A DNA stretch of 64,000 bases from a virus, in the IMG/VR virus record IMGVR_UViG_3300042197_000731, positions 59,285 to 123,284 of that record; one strand, given 5' to 3'. A program made the position numbers and the translations under genes. Position 1 is the stretch's first letter, and the number at the start of each line of letters is the position of its first letter. A model generated the notes under the pieces. The model did not search any database. It was not told where the DNA came from and saw only the letters and a list, made by a program, of their open reading frames with translations. This document shows, in pieces, positions 49,633 through 57,107 of this stretch.

Positions 49633-50082
49633 TTAAAATGTGTAACGAACGCTCATGGATACGCGATTGCCATTGCTGGCATTTACCCTTGATTGTCCCA
49701 GTTGATGTGACCAATCAACTACCGCACGTACACGGTCAACGATTGGCATTGATGCTTCTACGCCCGCAGTCATGGCAAGACCGTTATCACTGTTTTGATT
49801 GCTCAGATAAGCGGCGCCCAGTGTAGGAGTAATCGTCACAGGGCCAATCTTGGCAACATCGTATCCAGCAACTACACTCCAACGGTCCTGATCATTGCCA
49901 GTAACGGCGGTGCGTGAATAACCTAGCGTAAGGGAGGTTGGTCCCATGCTATGACCAAATGTTAATCCGCCATAGTTACGATTTGGGTTAGAAAAATCAC
50001 GACCAGCAGTTACGCCTAGTTCTAGGGCAGAGGCTGATAGAGTTGCTAGAGATAGAGTTGCGATTGCTAAAATTTTCTTCAT
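49633..50082 (-). CDS. outer-membrane beta-barrel protein
   Basis: 149 residues. Signal peptide MKKILAIATLSLATLSASA is followed by alternating amphipathic strands (LTFGHSMGPTSLTLGYS; VVAGYDVAKIGPVTITPTLG; GRV-type turns) and a C-terminal aromatic (VSMSVRYTF), as recognised by the BAM machinery. It probably forms a small eight-stranded barrel like host porin-like proteins. In a phage it could alter the host surface, e.g. blocking superinfection; this is inference. It heads the operon under a consensus TATAAT promoter. Confidence 0.82.
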   Translation of the reverse strand: MKKILAIATLSLATLSASALELGVTAGRDFSNPNRNYGGLTFGHSMGPTSLTLGYSRTAVTGNDQDRWSVVAGYDVAKIGPVTITPTLGAAYLSNQNSDNGLAMTAGVEASMPIVDRVRAVVDWSHQLGQSRVNASNGNRVSMSVRYTF

Positions 50083-50109
50083 ATTGTTCCTTATGTTTAA
50101 AGAGAAATA

Positions 50110-50138
50110 ATTATATATGCTCCACCGCCGGAAGTAAA
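50110..50138 (-). promoter_or_regulatory. sigma70-like promoter for the OMP-ahpC-guaC-ahpD operon
   Basis: Minus strand: TTTACT (50133-50138), 17-nt spacer, perfect TATAAT (50110-50115); the start would fall near 50103, about 20 nt before the ATG at 50082. It indicates expression by unmodified host RNA polymerase early in infection. Confidence 0.58.
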
Positions 50139-50157
50139 TAAAAATGGTTGAACTGTT

Positions 50158-50436
50158 ATGGACAAAGAAAGAATACCAAAAAATTTACGACGAATGGTCA
50201 TTGAAAGAGATGGATTGCGTTGTGTGTATTGCGACGAAGATTTGGCAGGTGCCGAAGTTCATCTAGATCATGTGATACCAGAAAGTAGGGGCGGCCCAAC
50301 TAATTACGAAAATCTACAGGTAACTTGTCGTAAGTGTAATCTAGCGAAAGGTATATTAAGTGAAGATGAATTTACAGATAAACTTCGTCAGAGAGCACTT
50401 AATATTTTAAGTAGATTAGGGCCTGCTCGTCGTTAA
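50158..50436 (+). CDS. HNH endonuclease
   Basis: 92 residues on the plus strand. It is a compact HNH nuclease: LRCVYCDEDLAGAEVHLDHV and PESRGGPTNYENLQVTCRKC then NLAKG, with CxxC pairs for zinc and HLDH as the catalytic His. It resembles small free-standing HNH genes that recombine phage DNA. It is divergent from the OMP gene and converges with the gene ending at 50437 without any spacing. Confidence 0.87.
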   Translation: MDKERIPKNLRRMVIERDGLRCVYCDEDLAGAEVHLDHVIPESRGGPTNYENLQVTCRKCNLAKGILSEDEFTDKLRQRALNILSRLGPARR

Positions 50437-50931
50437 CTATTCAATAATATTGCCATCAGCATCAACTTCTGACCAAGTATAATCACCTAGCCATTTTACT
50501 CTGGCGATATATTCAAGGTCATCAGTAACTAAACTATCACCAGGTCCATGGTGACACAGTATTACTTTACTCTTTCTAGAATCAAATGCTAACCAATAAC
50601 ATTGATCGTGATAGACTTGAAATTGATATTCAGCAGCATGTACTTGGTCGGTTATATCTAATTTGCGTTTTATTTGTGCTGCTTGTTTTTGTAGCACCAA
50701 TACTAATTCCATAATGCGATTATATTCTTGTTTGGCATGTAGTCTTGCTACATTTATCATTATGTCTTTTTGCCGTTCAACAGGAACTAAATCAAATTTG
50801 GGTCCACCTGCCTCAACTGGGTACGGTGTTACATTTCTATTGAAAAAGTTTACAATATCTCCACCTGGATTAATATCGTAACTGGTACGACCTTTAGAGA
50901 TATTACTGATTTCGTTTGATGTTTCAGACAT
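50437..50931 (-). CDS. DUF2452-like conserved protein
   Basis: 164 residues. YPVEAGGPKFDLVPVERQKD and NVARLHAKQEYNRIMELVLV, then AAQIKRKLDITDQVHAAEYQ, is the DUF2452 pattern. The family is found in bacteria and phages, function unknown. The stop adjoins the end of the convergent HNH gene. Confidence 0.7.
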   Translation of the reverse strand: MSETSNEISNISKGRTSYDINPGGDIVNFFNRNVTPYPVEAGGPKFDLVPVERQKDIMINVARLHAKQEYNRIMELVLVLQKQAAQIKRKLDITDQVHAAEYQFQVYHDQCYWLAFDSRKSKVILCHHGPGDSLVTDDLEYIARVKWLGDYTWSEVDADGNIIE

Positions 50932-50940
50932 TATGTGATT

Positions 50941-51060
50941 AATATATTAAGAAGTGTACTTATTCTGGCTCCGTGCCGTAGCATATCAACACACAGATTC
51001 CGCCCTCATCATCTGTTCGGGCTTCAGATATAAATCATGAAGTACACTTCTTAATATGTT
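50941..51060. repeat. 120-bp element bounded by 21-bp inverted repeats
   Basis: Arms 50941-50961 and 51040-51060 are complementary at 20 of 21 positions; the core 18 bp (50944-50961 with 51040-51057) is perfect. The 78-nt interior holds further short inverted repeats (GGC/GCC, GCCC/GGGC, CAGAT/ATCTG). It contains no gene, lies between the Nudix stop (51059) and the ATG at 50931, and has no T-run for termination. It may be a structured RNA or a mobile or recombination site. Confidence 0.65.
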
Positions 51061-51532
51061 ATTTGCTATATTTCTGTAATAGATTTATGCTGGCAGGATC
51101 AGCCAATAATAATTTTAGTCCAGGGTGTAATGGAGTAGGCCAATCACCATATTCTACCCACGCATAACCCTGACTTTCCCAGTCTAATTTAGGTGTAAAT
51201 TCACCGTCTACTAATGCTAAGAAATTGTAATAGACGAATCCCGAACTGTGTTTAAACACATACATAGGCAACAATTTCATCTTGCCATTGTACCCTGCTT
51301 CTTCACGGACTTCTCTGCGAGCGGCAGTTTCTGGGCTTTCATTGCCATCAATGGCACCACCCCATGTGCCCCATGTACCTGGTTGTTCTACATAATTACT
51401 ACGGTGAGCAATACAAATTCTACCGGTGTCAAGGGCTTGAAATAGGCATCCAGCGCCACGACGACCCCAGAACCCAGTCTTCACTAACTGTTCACGATGA
51501 TCGCTATCGTTACTAATTTCTTTGATTCTCAT
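51059..51532 (-). CDS. Nudix hydrolase with internal-protein-like N-terminus
   Basis: 157 residues. A perfect Nudix box GX5EX7REXXEEXG is visible within WGGAIDGNESPETAARREVR then EEAGY. The N-terminus MRIKEISNDS matches the tag shared by the predicted capsid-internal proteins. Nudix enzymes hydrolyse nucleoside diphosphates linked to another group (NADH, ADP-ribose, dNTPs, capped RNA). The stop lies at the edge of the inverted-repeat element at 50941-51060. Confidence 0.88.
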   Translation of the reverse strand: MRIKEISNDSDHREQLVKTGFWGRRGAGCLFQALDTGRICIAHRSNYVEQPGTWGTWGGAIDGNESPETAARREVREEAGYNGKMKLLPMYVFKHSSGFVYYNFLALVDGEFTPKLDWESQGYAWVEYGDWPTPLHPGLKLLLADPASINLLQKYSK

Positions 51533-51534
51533 GG

Positions 51535-52920
51535 TTAGGTGTAACTATTGTATAAAAAACTTCTTATATCGTGAAGAACTTCTTCACTATAATTCTCACG
51601 CTTGGCTACTTTTAAGGCATATTCTACTATGTCACGGTCTAATCGTTCTACGCCGATTTCATCATAGAATTTTGACCAAATCAACGGATAGAAGTCTATC
51701 AATGATTTTAATAGATCGGTTTGTTCATGTAAGTAATTTAAGCCATATGAATTTCGTAGTAACCACCATATATCATTTGCTATTTCTCGTCTATCACGAT
51801 CTTTCATACTCTCAACATTATCTGCTGCAACTTTTTTAAGTAATAATTTAAATTCGTCTAAAGGAACTAATTTATCAAGTGAGTGTAAATTTCCCACAAT
51901 TGATGGACGAATTAAGAAAGCAGTTTTAAATTCTTCAGGTGTCGCTACTTTACGAATATTACCGAATAGTGATGCATCAGTTTTTATTAAGTCTAGCCTC
52001 ATTGCCCTATCTAAACGTTTAAAATATTTTCCCGCTGAAAGTCCTTTCGCATGTAGGAAAGTAATCAGTCCTTGTATATTGTTATCATTTAGTAATTTTC
52101 TCATCAACTGCATATTTGTTGTGAAGATCTCATCACGCTCTTTACCGTGTTCTTGACGAGATTTCATCTTGGTGGGACTATATTTGTTGGCAACAGTATC
52201 AAGCAATTCTACTGCCCTGCCTGAAAAGAATACCGCTTGTGTAGGTTCACTGGGATGTATAATTTCTCTATCTGGATCAACAAATCCATCTATACCCAAT
52301 CGTCTAAATATTTCGTTCCATGCTACTGTAGTTTTATTGGTATTCATTACCTCACTTAGTCTCATGGTAACATACCAAAATTTACCTCCCGGGGTGTTTA
52401 CTCTCGCACTTTTGTTCGCAGCATCCATTAATGTATCAATGTATTTTGTTGCTGTATCACTATCAAGTGGCTGAGGTCTGTACTCTATTGGCAACTTGGT
52501 TAATAACGCTTTTAATTTATCACAGTACTCATTGTATTGTGCTTCAGTGAATTTCCCAATATCAATGATGTTTGCACCACTTCTAGCACGAAATATATTA
52601 GCCCAGGGTTTACCGCCTGCAAATGGTAATGCTGTCATGGCCATGGTACTTGTTGGTTCTGAATATATATTTCCAAATGGTGTAGTTTTGTATATCACAT
52701 ATTCAGCGGGATAAGCATATATGCCAATTGGGGTATTGTATCTACTACCCGGATTAATACCTAATTTTGGTAGATCAGTAAAACTTACAAATAAATTCTT
52801 AAATCCAGTGTTTGGTAATGGTTGGGCACTGGCTAATGCCTGTGTAATATACTGATTGACTGATACCTTTGGGTTCTGTTCAGGATTACGCCTGGCTTCA
52901 ACAATTTCGTGATATCTCAT
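51535..52920 (-). CDS. internal-protein candidate, paralogue of 57235-58602 (ART-like N-terminal domain)
   Basis: 461 residues. MRYHEIVEARRNPEQNP combines the capsid-tag pattern with IVE/A as a candidate protease site. Residues 18-230 share a domain with the protein at 57235-58602: GINPGSRYNTPIGIYAYPAE, LPFAGGKPWANIF, PGGKFWYVTMRLS, and IIHPSEPTQAVFF. The layout suggests an ADP-ribosyltransferase-like fold (weak). The C-terminal 200 residues are helical repeats. The start abuts the stop of the next ART-like gene (1-nt overlap). Function unknown. Confidence 0.7.
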   Translation of the reverse strand: MRYHEIVEARRNPEQNPKVSVNQYITQALASAQPLPNTGFKNLFVSFTDLPKLGINPGSRYNTPIGIYAYPAEYVIYKTTPFGNIYSEPTSTMAMTALPFAGGKPWANIFRARSGANIIDIGKFTEAQYNEYCDKLKALLTKLPIEYRPQPLDSDTATKYIDTLMDAANKSARVNTPGGKFWYVTMRLSEVMNTNKTTVAWNEIFRRLGIDGFVDPDREIIHPSEPTQAVFFSGRAVELLDTVANKYSPTKMKSRQEHGKERDEIFTTNMQLMRKLLNDNNIQGLITFLHAKGLSAGKYFKRLDRAMRLDLIKTDASLFGNIRKVATPEEFKTAFLIRPSIVGNLHSLDKLVPLDEFKLLLKKVAADNVESMKDRDRREIANDIWWLLRNSYGLNYLHEQTDLLKSLIDFYPLIWSKFYDEIGVERLDRDIVEYALKVAKRENYSEEVLHDIRSFLYNSYT

Positions 52921-53810
52921 TATCTATCTTTCCACTTAGTTGCTAGCCAATTGACTAAATCAAAAACAGTGTTTAATTTTTTCTGTCGCATAAATGCTAT
53001 AATTTTTGTAGCATTTTCTCTATCTACCCCGCTACTTGGCTTTCGTGCGTTGCTGAAATCGTTTTCTAATTCTTGTGACTTGGCTTTAAGATAGAAAGGA
53101 TTATCCCAATGATAGCGTAAACCATATTTAATGTTATTTGCTTCTTTGCTTAGTTGATTTTCTTTTTGGGCGCCGATTAACTCTAACCAGGATTCTAAAA
53201 CACTTCTACGAATATAACTAGGTATATATGGTTTACGCTTTTCACTATCAATTGTTTTTAATACCCCGATATCACCTGTTTGTGTTGTATCTAATCTACG
53301 CCAGGCGCCTTCGTCAGTATAAAAATATGCAGGTATATCACGGCGTTTTGCGCCTACTAATAATTTTCTAACTAATGAAATATGTTTTGGTTCTGGTTTT
53401 TCATTTTTCAATAATACATGTACACTGGTTACTCCACCTATTGGTATAGTGGGAGTTTTACTGAATAATCTATCTTCGGCTTCATGGGCACGACCATAAG
53501 CATTTTTAGGATCACGATTCAACCAGTAATCAACTGGCTTAGCGGAATATCGTTGATTGTACCAATTACCATCCATCACAAACATGACCGCACTTCGTGG
53601 GCCAATTTTTTGGTGATAACCACCAGTTTTAGTTCTGGCAGTACTTAGAAAGTATGGATAACCAGGCGGTGCATATTGTTCTTCAACACTGCCTAGTGTA
53701 CTGCTTAATTCAAATACACCATCAGTGACAATTTTTTCACCAGCAAATATATTGGTATAGTGATAAACTATGGGACTTAGGCCCTCTGTAAGTATTTCAT
53801 TAATTCGCAT
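52920..53810 (-). CDS. ADP-ribosyltransferase-like internal-protein candidate
   Basis: 296 residues. MRINEILTEGLSPIVYHYTN: the tag is followed by LTE/G, an exact fit to the T4 prohead-protease rule. The catalytic-like order is H (VYHYTN), YFLSTARTKTGGYH, then RAHEAEDRLFSKT (Glu), as in phage polyvalent ART domains. The C-terminal part is helical. T4 Alt is an ART injected with the DNA that modifies host RNA polymerase; an equivalent role is inferred, not shown. An ATAAATA motif lies 4 nt before the ATG. Confidence 0.66.
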   Translation of the reverse strand: MRINEILTEGLSPIVYHYTNIFAGEKIVTDGVFELSSTLGSVEEQYAPPGYPYFLSTARTKTGGYHQKIGPRSAVMFVMDGNWYNQRYSAKPVDYWLNRDPKNAYGRAHEAEDRLFSKTPTIPIGGVTSVHVLLKNEKPEPKHISLVRKLLVGAKRRDIPAYFYTDEGAWRRLDTTQTGDIGVLKTIDSEKRKPYIPSYIRRSVLESWLELIGAQKENQLSKEANNIKYGLRYHWDNPFYLKAKSQELENDFSNARKPSSGVDRENATKIIAFMRQKKLNTVFDLVNWLATKWKDR

Positions 53811-53814
53811 CTAG

Positions 53815-53821
53815 TATTTAT
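53815..53821 (-). promoter_or_regulatory. late promoter motif (ATAAATA), possibly leaderless
   Basis: Ends 4 nt before the ATG at 53810; no Shine-Dalgarno. Confidence 0.43.
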
Positions 53822-53825
53822 GTCG

Positions 53826-54224
53826 TTAATCGTCAAAAGTCATTTGGAATTTACGGCCACGATACATAAATGTTACTGTTTCACCCTTGCGTACAGTGAC
53901 AGGAACAGTTGTACATACTTGACGCCATTCATACCTACGTTGATCTTCGCCTATGCGATTGCCAACGCCTGCTCCTACGATAGCACCGATCACCGTTGCG
54001 GCATCCCGTCCTGAGCCGTTTCCTACCTGATTGCCTATGATACCGCCCGCAACTCCACCGATAACGGTGCCAAGTGTACTATTGTTTGATTCAACTCTTT
54101 CCTGATGACATTGTTGTTGATATGTAGTTTGATATCGTGGCTGAACATGAATAACTCTGGCAAAGTCTTCATATCCAAACGCAACGGTACTAACAAATAG
54201 TAGAGATAGTGGTAATTTACGCAT
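53826..54224 (-). CDS. glycine-zipper outer-membrane protein (17-kDa antigen type)
   Basis: 132 residues. Signal peptide MRKLPLSLLFVSTVAFG, then STLGTVIGGVAGGIIGNQVG and ATVIGAIVGAGVGNRIG form the glycine-zipper 2TM motif of the Rickettsia 17-kDa antigen family. A C-terminal basic domain (RGRKFQMTFDD) follows. No lipobox is evident. It closely resembles bacterial chromosomal proteins, suggesting acquisition from the host. A phage role in altering the envelope is plausible but not shown. Late promoter and AGGAG upstream. Confidence 0.82.
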   Translation of the reverse strand: MRKLPLSLLFVSTVAFGYEDFARVIHVQPRYQTTYQQQCHQERVESNNSTLGTVIGGVAGGIIGNQVGNGSGRDAATVIGAIVGAGVGNRIGEDQRRYEWRQVCTTVPVTVRKGETVTFMYRGRKFQMTFDD

Positions 54225-54241
54225 ATTTTTACTCCTATGAT

Positions 54242-54248
54242 TATTTAT
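54242..54248 (-). promoter_or_regulatory. T4-type late promoter (ATAAATA)
   Basis: 17 nt before the ATG at 54224, just after the terminator at 54261-54286. Confidence 0.55.
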
Positions 54249-54260
54249 GGACTATAAAGA

Positions 54261-54286
54261 CAAAAGGCAGAATCACCGATTCTGCC
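54261..54286 (-). terminator. Rho-independent terminator
   Basis: 9-bp stem GGCAGAATC/GATTCTGCC with a 3-nt loop, followed on the minus strand by TTTTGTCTTT. It lies 31 nt after the stop of the gene at 54318. Confidence 0.82.
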
Positions 54287-54317
54287 CGTTTCTTGACGAA
54301 GGTATCTAAATTATTGT

Positions 54318-54683
54318 TTACGCATCAGCCGATACTGTTTCGGATTCCGAGGCGATCATAGCACGTGCCTTGATGGCATCCATGCTAATCACGGTAGCAG
54401 ACTTCGGCTTACGACCACGCTTCTTAGGAACACGAGGCAGTGGATTGTACTTCTCATCCGCAGCATCAATAGCAGCAGCATATTCCGGATTCTTGTACAG
54501 TTCCGTGGTCTTGAGAAAAGTTACGATCTCGGGCTTGGACATTTCCCGTGGCAGTTCAATCAGTTCAATATCGGTGTTGCCACGCTTGACCAGCATCTTC
54601 ACGCGGGCTAGATCGTTAGCAAACCTGACCTTGAACTCGTTGTTCCACTTGGAAACGCCGGCAACAGTAAATACTGAATTCAT
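54318..54683 (-). CDS. hypothetical protein with AT-hook-like basic patch
   Basis: 121 residues. An alpha/beta N-terminal half (EFKVRFANDLARVKMLVKRG; LPREMSKPEIVTFLKTTELY) is followed by PRVPKKRGRKPKSATV, which contains the KRGRKP core of an AT-hook, and an acidic tail. It may bind DNA. GC content here is higher than in the flanking regions. A terminator follows. Confidence 0.62.
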   Translation of the reverse strand: MNSVFTVAGVSKWNNEFKVRFANDLARVKMLVKRGNTDIELIELPREMSKPEIVTFLKTTELYKNPEYAAAIDAADEKYNPLPRVPKKRGRKPKSATVISMDAIKARAMIASESETVSADA

Positions 54684-54760
54684 ATAGATTACTCCTTGGA
54701 GGATTGATTGAGAATTAGATTGTATCTGGAATTGATACTGTCGTCAAGAAACTTTAGAGA

Positions 54761-54958
54761 TTAATAGAGAATTTTGGCAACCTTGACACGGACATTGGAA
54801 CGTCCGCCGAACATTGCCTCAACCTGCCGTTCAGCCTGTTGAGAACTACCAGCCTCCACGACCATCTTGCGATCCTGTAGATCGGTACGGCTGCTGTAGC
54901 CAGCATAGGGAGAACTCAGCGGCTGAGTGATAACGTCAAACACTACTTCGAACTTCAT
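54761..54958 (-). CDS. small hypothetical protein
   Basis: 65 residues from the ATG at 54958 (MKFEVVFDVITQPLSSPYAG), which is preceded by AAAAAGGGTAATTATC. The C-terminal GSSQQAERQVEAMFGG then NVRVKVAKI is a small ferredoxin-like alpha/beta pattern. Unknown family. Confidence 0.55.
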   Translation of the reverse strand: MKFEVVFDVITQPLSSPYAGYSSRTDLQDRKMVVEAGSSQQAERQVEAMFGGRSNVRVKVAKILY

Positions 54959-54984
54959 GATAATTACCCTTTTTGGTTGAAAAA

Positions 54985-55209
54985 TTAATCCCAATCGTGG
55001 CCAATTTCGGCACGTGGGGTATATCGACTTACTTGCGAAGCAATATAAGAACGATCCTCTTGGTCCATATAGACCTCATCCTGTAGATCACGATAGGCTT
55101 TGGCGACCAAATATTGACTAACGCCCAGCCTCCGTGCGGCATCAGCAGCCGATAGGCCACTGTCAAAACAACTTTCAATTTCAATCAAAAGGTCACTCAT
55201 CTTACTCAT
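54985..55209 (-). CDS. small helix-turn-helix protein
   Basis: 74 residues. SGLSAADAARRLGVSQYLVA then KAYRDLQDE is a homeodomain-like HTH. It could be a transcription regulator or a DNA-binding accessory. ATG at 55209 has AAGGAGT just upstream; an internal ATG at 55200 also fits. Confidence 0.68.
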   Translation of the reverse strand: MSKMSDLLIEIESCFDSGLSAADAARRLGVSQYLVAKAYRDLQDEVYMDQEDRSYIASQVSRYTPRAEIGHDWD

Positions 55210-55245
55210 GATAACTCCTTGTGGTGGTGAAAAACGTTGATGAAA

Positions 55246-55267
55246 CCAGCAACTTATTTATTGCTGG
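55246..55267 (-). terminator. hairpin with a late-promoter motif in its loop
   Basis: 7-bp stem CCAGCAA/TTGCTGG, 8-nt loop, followed on the minus strand by TTTC. It lies 9 nt after the stop of the gene at 55277. The loop and one arm base on the minus strand read TAAATAAG with ATAAATA at 55255-55261, so terminator and late promoter for the HTH gene would overlap. Confidence 0.5.
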
Positions 55268-55276
55268 CTTCGTGGT

Positions 55277-55891
55277 TTACAGATACGCCATCTGCTTGGG
55301 CGACAGCGGGCTACGATACTTGGGAGCCGGGTTGGTAGCCCAGGCAATCACCTGATCACGCATACTCTTGCGGAAGCCGCTACGCAGGTTAGCGGTAATC
55401 AGACGCTCAATGCCTTGCCAGGCACTGCCGACCGCTGCCTTGAGGCTTTCAACTTGAGTACGTTGAAGACCAGCGCGACGGGCAATTTCAGCCATGTGCT
55501 TACGCTCATTACGGCGCTTGAGGATCTCAGAGCGACGACGGTTGTACTCAACGTAAGCCTTGAACTCAGCACGAACTTCCGGCGTAGCATCAGCCTTAGA
55601 AGCATAGCAAGGATAAGACCAACCACGAGTGGTGGCAAAGAACACTTCCTTGCTGGTCTTGGTAACAGGATCCCACACAACCATGTACCAGTCGGAATCA
55701 TCGTAGCCGTTCCGCTCGTAATCATACAAGCACAGACCATGATGGGTTTCATACAGGGTGTCACCCTGCTTGGCATCGTTCATGCCGTTAGTGCCAGGCA
55801 ACGGGCAATATTCACCATCGTGAAACGTGGTACGCAGAGTGCGAACCGCGCCAGAGTAATCAAAACTGGAACCCATGTGGATGATAGCCAT
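55277..55891 (-). CDS. hypothetical protein
   Basis: 204 residues, not recognised. The N-terminal half is Asp/Gly/aromatic-rich (NGMNDAKQGDTLYETHHGLC; DSDWYMVVWDPVTKTSKEVF) and the C-terminal half is basic and helical (YNRRRSEILKRRNERKHMAE; RSGFRKSMRDQVIAWA). The DNA is about 50% GC in a line I counted (55561-55620), against about 33% at 57661-57720, so it may come from another source. A long open frame on the opposite strand is a by-product of this composition. Confidence 0.66.
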   Translation of the reverse strand: MAIIHMGSSFDYSGAVRTLRTTFHDGEYCPLPGTNGMNDAKQGDTLYETHHGLCLYDYERNGYDDSDWYMVVWDPVTKTSKEVFFATTRGWSYPCYASKADATPEVRAEFKAYVEYNRRRSEILKRRNERKHMAEIARRAGLQRTQVESLKAAVGSAWQGIERLITANLRSGFRKSMRDQVIAWATNPAPKYRSPLSPKQMAYL

Positions 55892-55951
55892 TTCGTTTAC
55901 CTCGTTTCGTTCAGTGAATACAGTATAGCAGGTATGCCAATTACTGTCAAA

Positions 55952-56170
55952 TTAGACCGCAGCCTTGAAGGACACACGACTCACGGCCGACGGCATGATA
56001 AAGCTGTACCCATCGCTGGTGTACCGGTAGTGGCTGCCAGCAGCAATCACTTCAGGCGCATCCAGTGCTCCAAGTGCGAACGAATACATCTCGTAACCTT
56101 CACAATACTCGTCAAGATACTCTTGGCGGATCTTGCCGTAGGTGGAGGTCATATAGGGTGCAGTGATCAT
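55952..56170 (-). CDS. small hypothetical protein
   Basis: 72 residues from the ATG at 56170 (MITAPYMTSTYGKIRQEYLD). Tyr- and Ser-rich, no known family (FALGALDAPEVIAAGSHYRY). Part of the GC-richer small-gene island. Confidence 0.52.
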   Translation of the reverse strand: MITAPYMTSTYGKIRQEYLDEYCEGYEMYSFALGALDAPEVIAAGSHYRYTSDGYSFIMPSAVSRVSFKAAV

Positions 56171-56226
56171 GATCAACTCCGTTGTCTAACTCAGTGAATA
56201 CAGTATAAGAGGTTTTGTATTATTTG

Positions 56227-56646
56227 TCAAATCGGGAAGTTTTGATTGGCCATACGTTTGGCTATGGATTTCTGAACTTTAAAGTTTACAGGTTGACCCA
56301 TACCAGCCTCATCGTGCGTTAGCATGGCATACACTCGCAGGACGCTAGGATTTGCGCCTGATAGCGTATAAAACACACTGATATTGTGAGTTAGATGGGC
56401 GTGTTTAATGCCTGGAATTTCCAGCGACATCGGTGTGTTGGGCGTATTTCTTTTGTCCGAGGCTCCAAAAGGTTCAGTTGGATTCTCTTTTTTTGATTTT
56501 AAGAATTCAACATACTTTTCTAATACCTTAGGATTAGATCTGACATATCTACCAGCCGTTTCCTGGAATAGTGGACACTCCGAAACTACCATTCTCGGAG
56601 TATTGCCAGGAACTTGTGATTTTACTTCGCCGCGCCCTTTTGCCAT
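56227..56646 (-). CDS. RelE/ParE-like protein (candidate toxin)
   Basis: 139 residues. PKVLEKYVEFLKSKKENPTE, then IKHAHLTHNISVFYTLSGAN and VLRVYAMLTHDEAGMGQPVN, a helix-helix-beta-beta-beta layout like RelE-superfamily mRNA interferases, and a C-terminal QKSIAKRMANQ. The first codons overlap the preceding small gene by 25 nt, as in toxin-antitoxin pairs. Catalytic residues cannot be confirmed by eye. It could be a non-toxic phage relative. Confidence 0.5.
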   Translation of the reverse strand: MAKGRGEVKSQVPGNTPRMVVSECPLFQETAGRYVRSNPKVLEKYVEFLKSKKENPTEPFGASDKRNTPNTPMSLEIPGIKHAHLTHNISVFYTLSGANPSVLRVYAMLTHDEAGMGQPVNFKVQKSIAKRMANQNFPI

Positions 56647-56831
56647 GCGAGGGCACCTTCACGAAGATTTTTGATGTAGGAATCAACATCAACAGGTTCA
56701 GACCAAACATCAGCACGATGGGCTTCGACCACACGAACCAGATCCGAGGTAGCAACACCAGTATCATTGCCGCTGTCCAGCGATTCGTACAGGTGTTGGC
56801 CGCGCAGTTGGGTGATTTCGGTAATCTTCAT
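56622..56831 (-). CDS. small acidic protein, possible antitoxin partner
   Basis: 69 residues: MKITEITQLRGQHLYESLDS, then TSDLVRVVEAHRADVWSEPV and YIKNLREGALAWQ. It starts with the M-x-x-x-E-I tag pattern of the internal-protein group but is short. Its end overlaps the RelE-like gene by 25 nt in another frame. Confidence 0.52.
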   Translation of the reverse strand: MKITEITQLRGQHLYESLDSGNDTGVATSDLVRVVEAHRADVWSEPVDVDSYIKNLREGALAWQKGAAK

Positions 56832-56873
56832 GATGTTACATCTCTGACTTGGTATGAATCCATTATAGTGTAT

Positions 56874-57077
56874 TTAGCATTTATCGTCAAATTTTTTCTT
56901 GATGGTATCCAGCACTGCCGTAGCGTCAGTGTACTCGGACATTTTATCCAACTTGCCCTCAACCGTGGTGAAGATTCCCTCATAGTTTGGCACTGTGACG
57001 CTAGGCGTAATGCCCAAACTCAGAGTATAGGGCAGGTTGTATACAAGGGTTGTATTCCAGAAAAATTTCTTGTCCAT
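56874..57077 (-). CDS. small hypothetical protein
   Basis: 67 residues, beta-rich start (FFWNTTLVYNLPYTLSLGIT), helical end (DATAVLDTIKKKFDDKC). AAGGACAATC precedes the ATG at 57077. Unknown. Confidence 0.52.
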   Translation of the reverse strand: MDKKFFWNTTLVYNLPYTLSLGITPSVTVPNYEGIFTTVEGKLDKMSEYTDATAVLDTIKKKFDDKC

Positions 57078-57107
57078 GATTGTCCTTTCTAGGAGAAAGG
57101 TATAATA

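Noticed and set aside
50962-51039. Possible hammerhead ribozyme in the inverted-repeat element
   Set aside because: A GATGATGAG...GGAA string recalls the core, but the required CUGAUGA is not present.
55415-56197. 260-codon open frame on the plus strand
   Set aside because: It lies opposite two minus-strand genes in a GC-richer stretch, has no recognisable domain or ribosome-binding site, and its composition follows the complement of the real genes.
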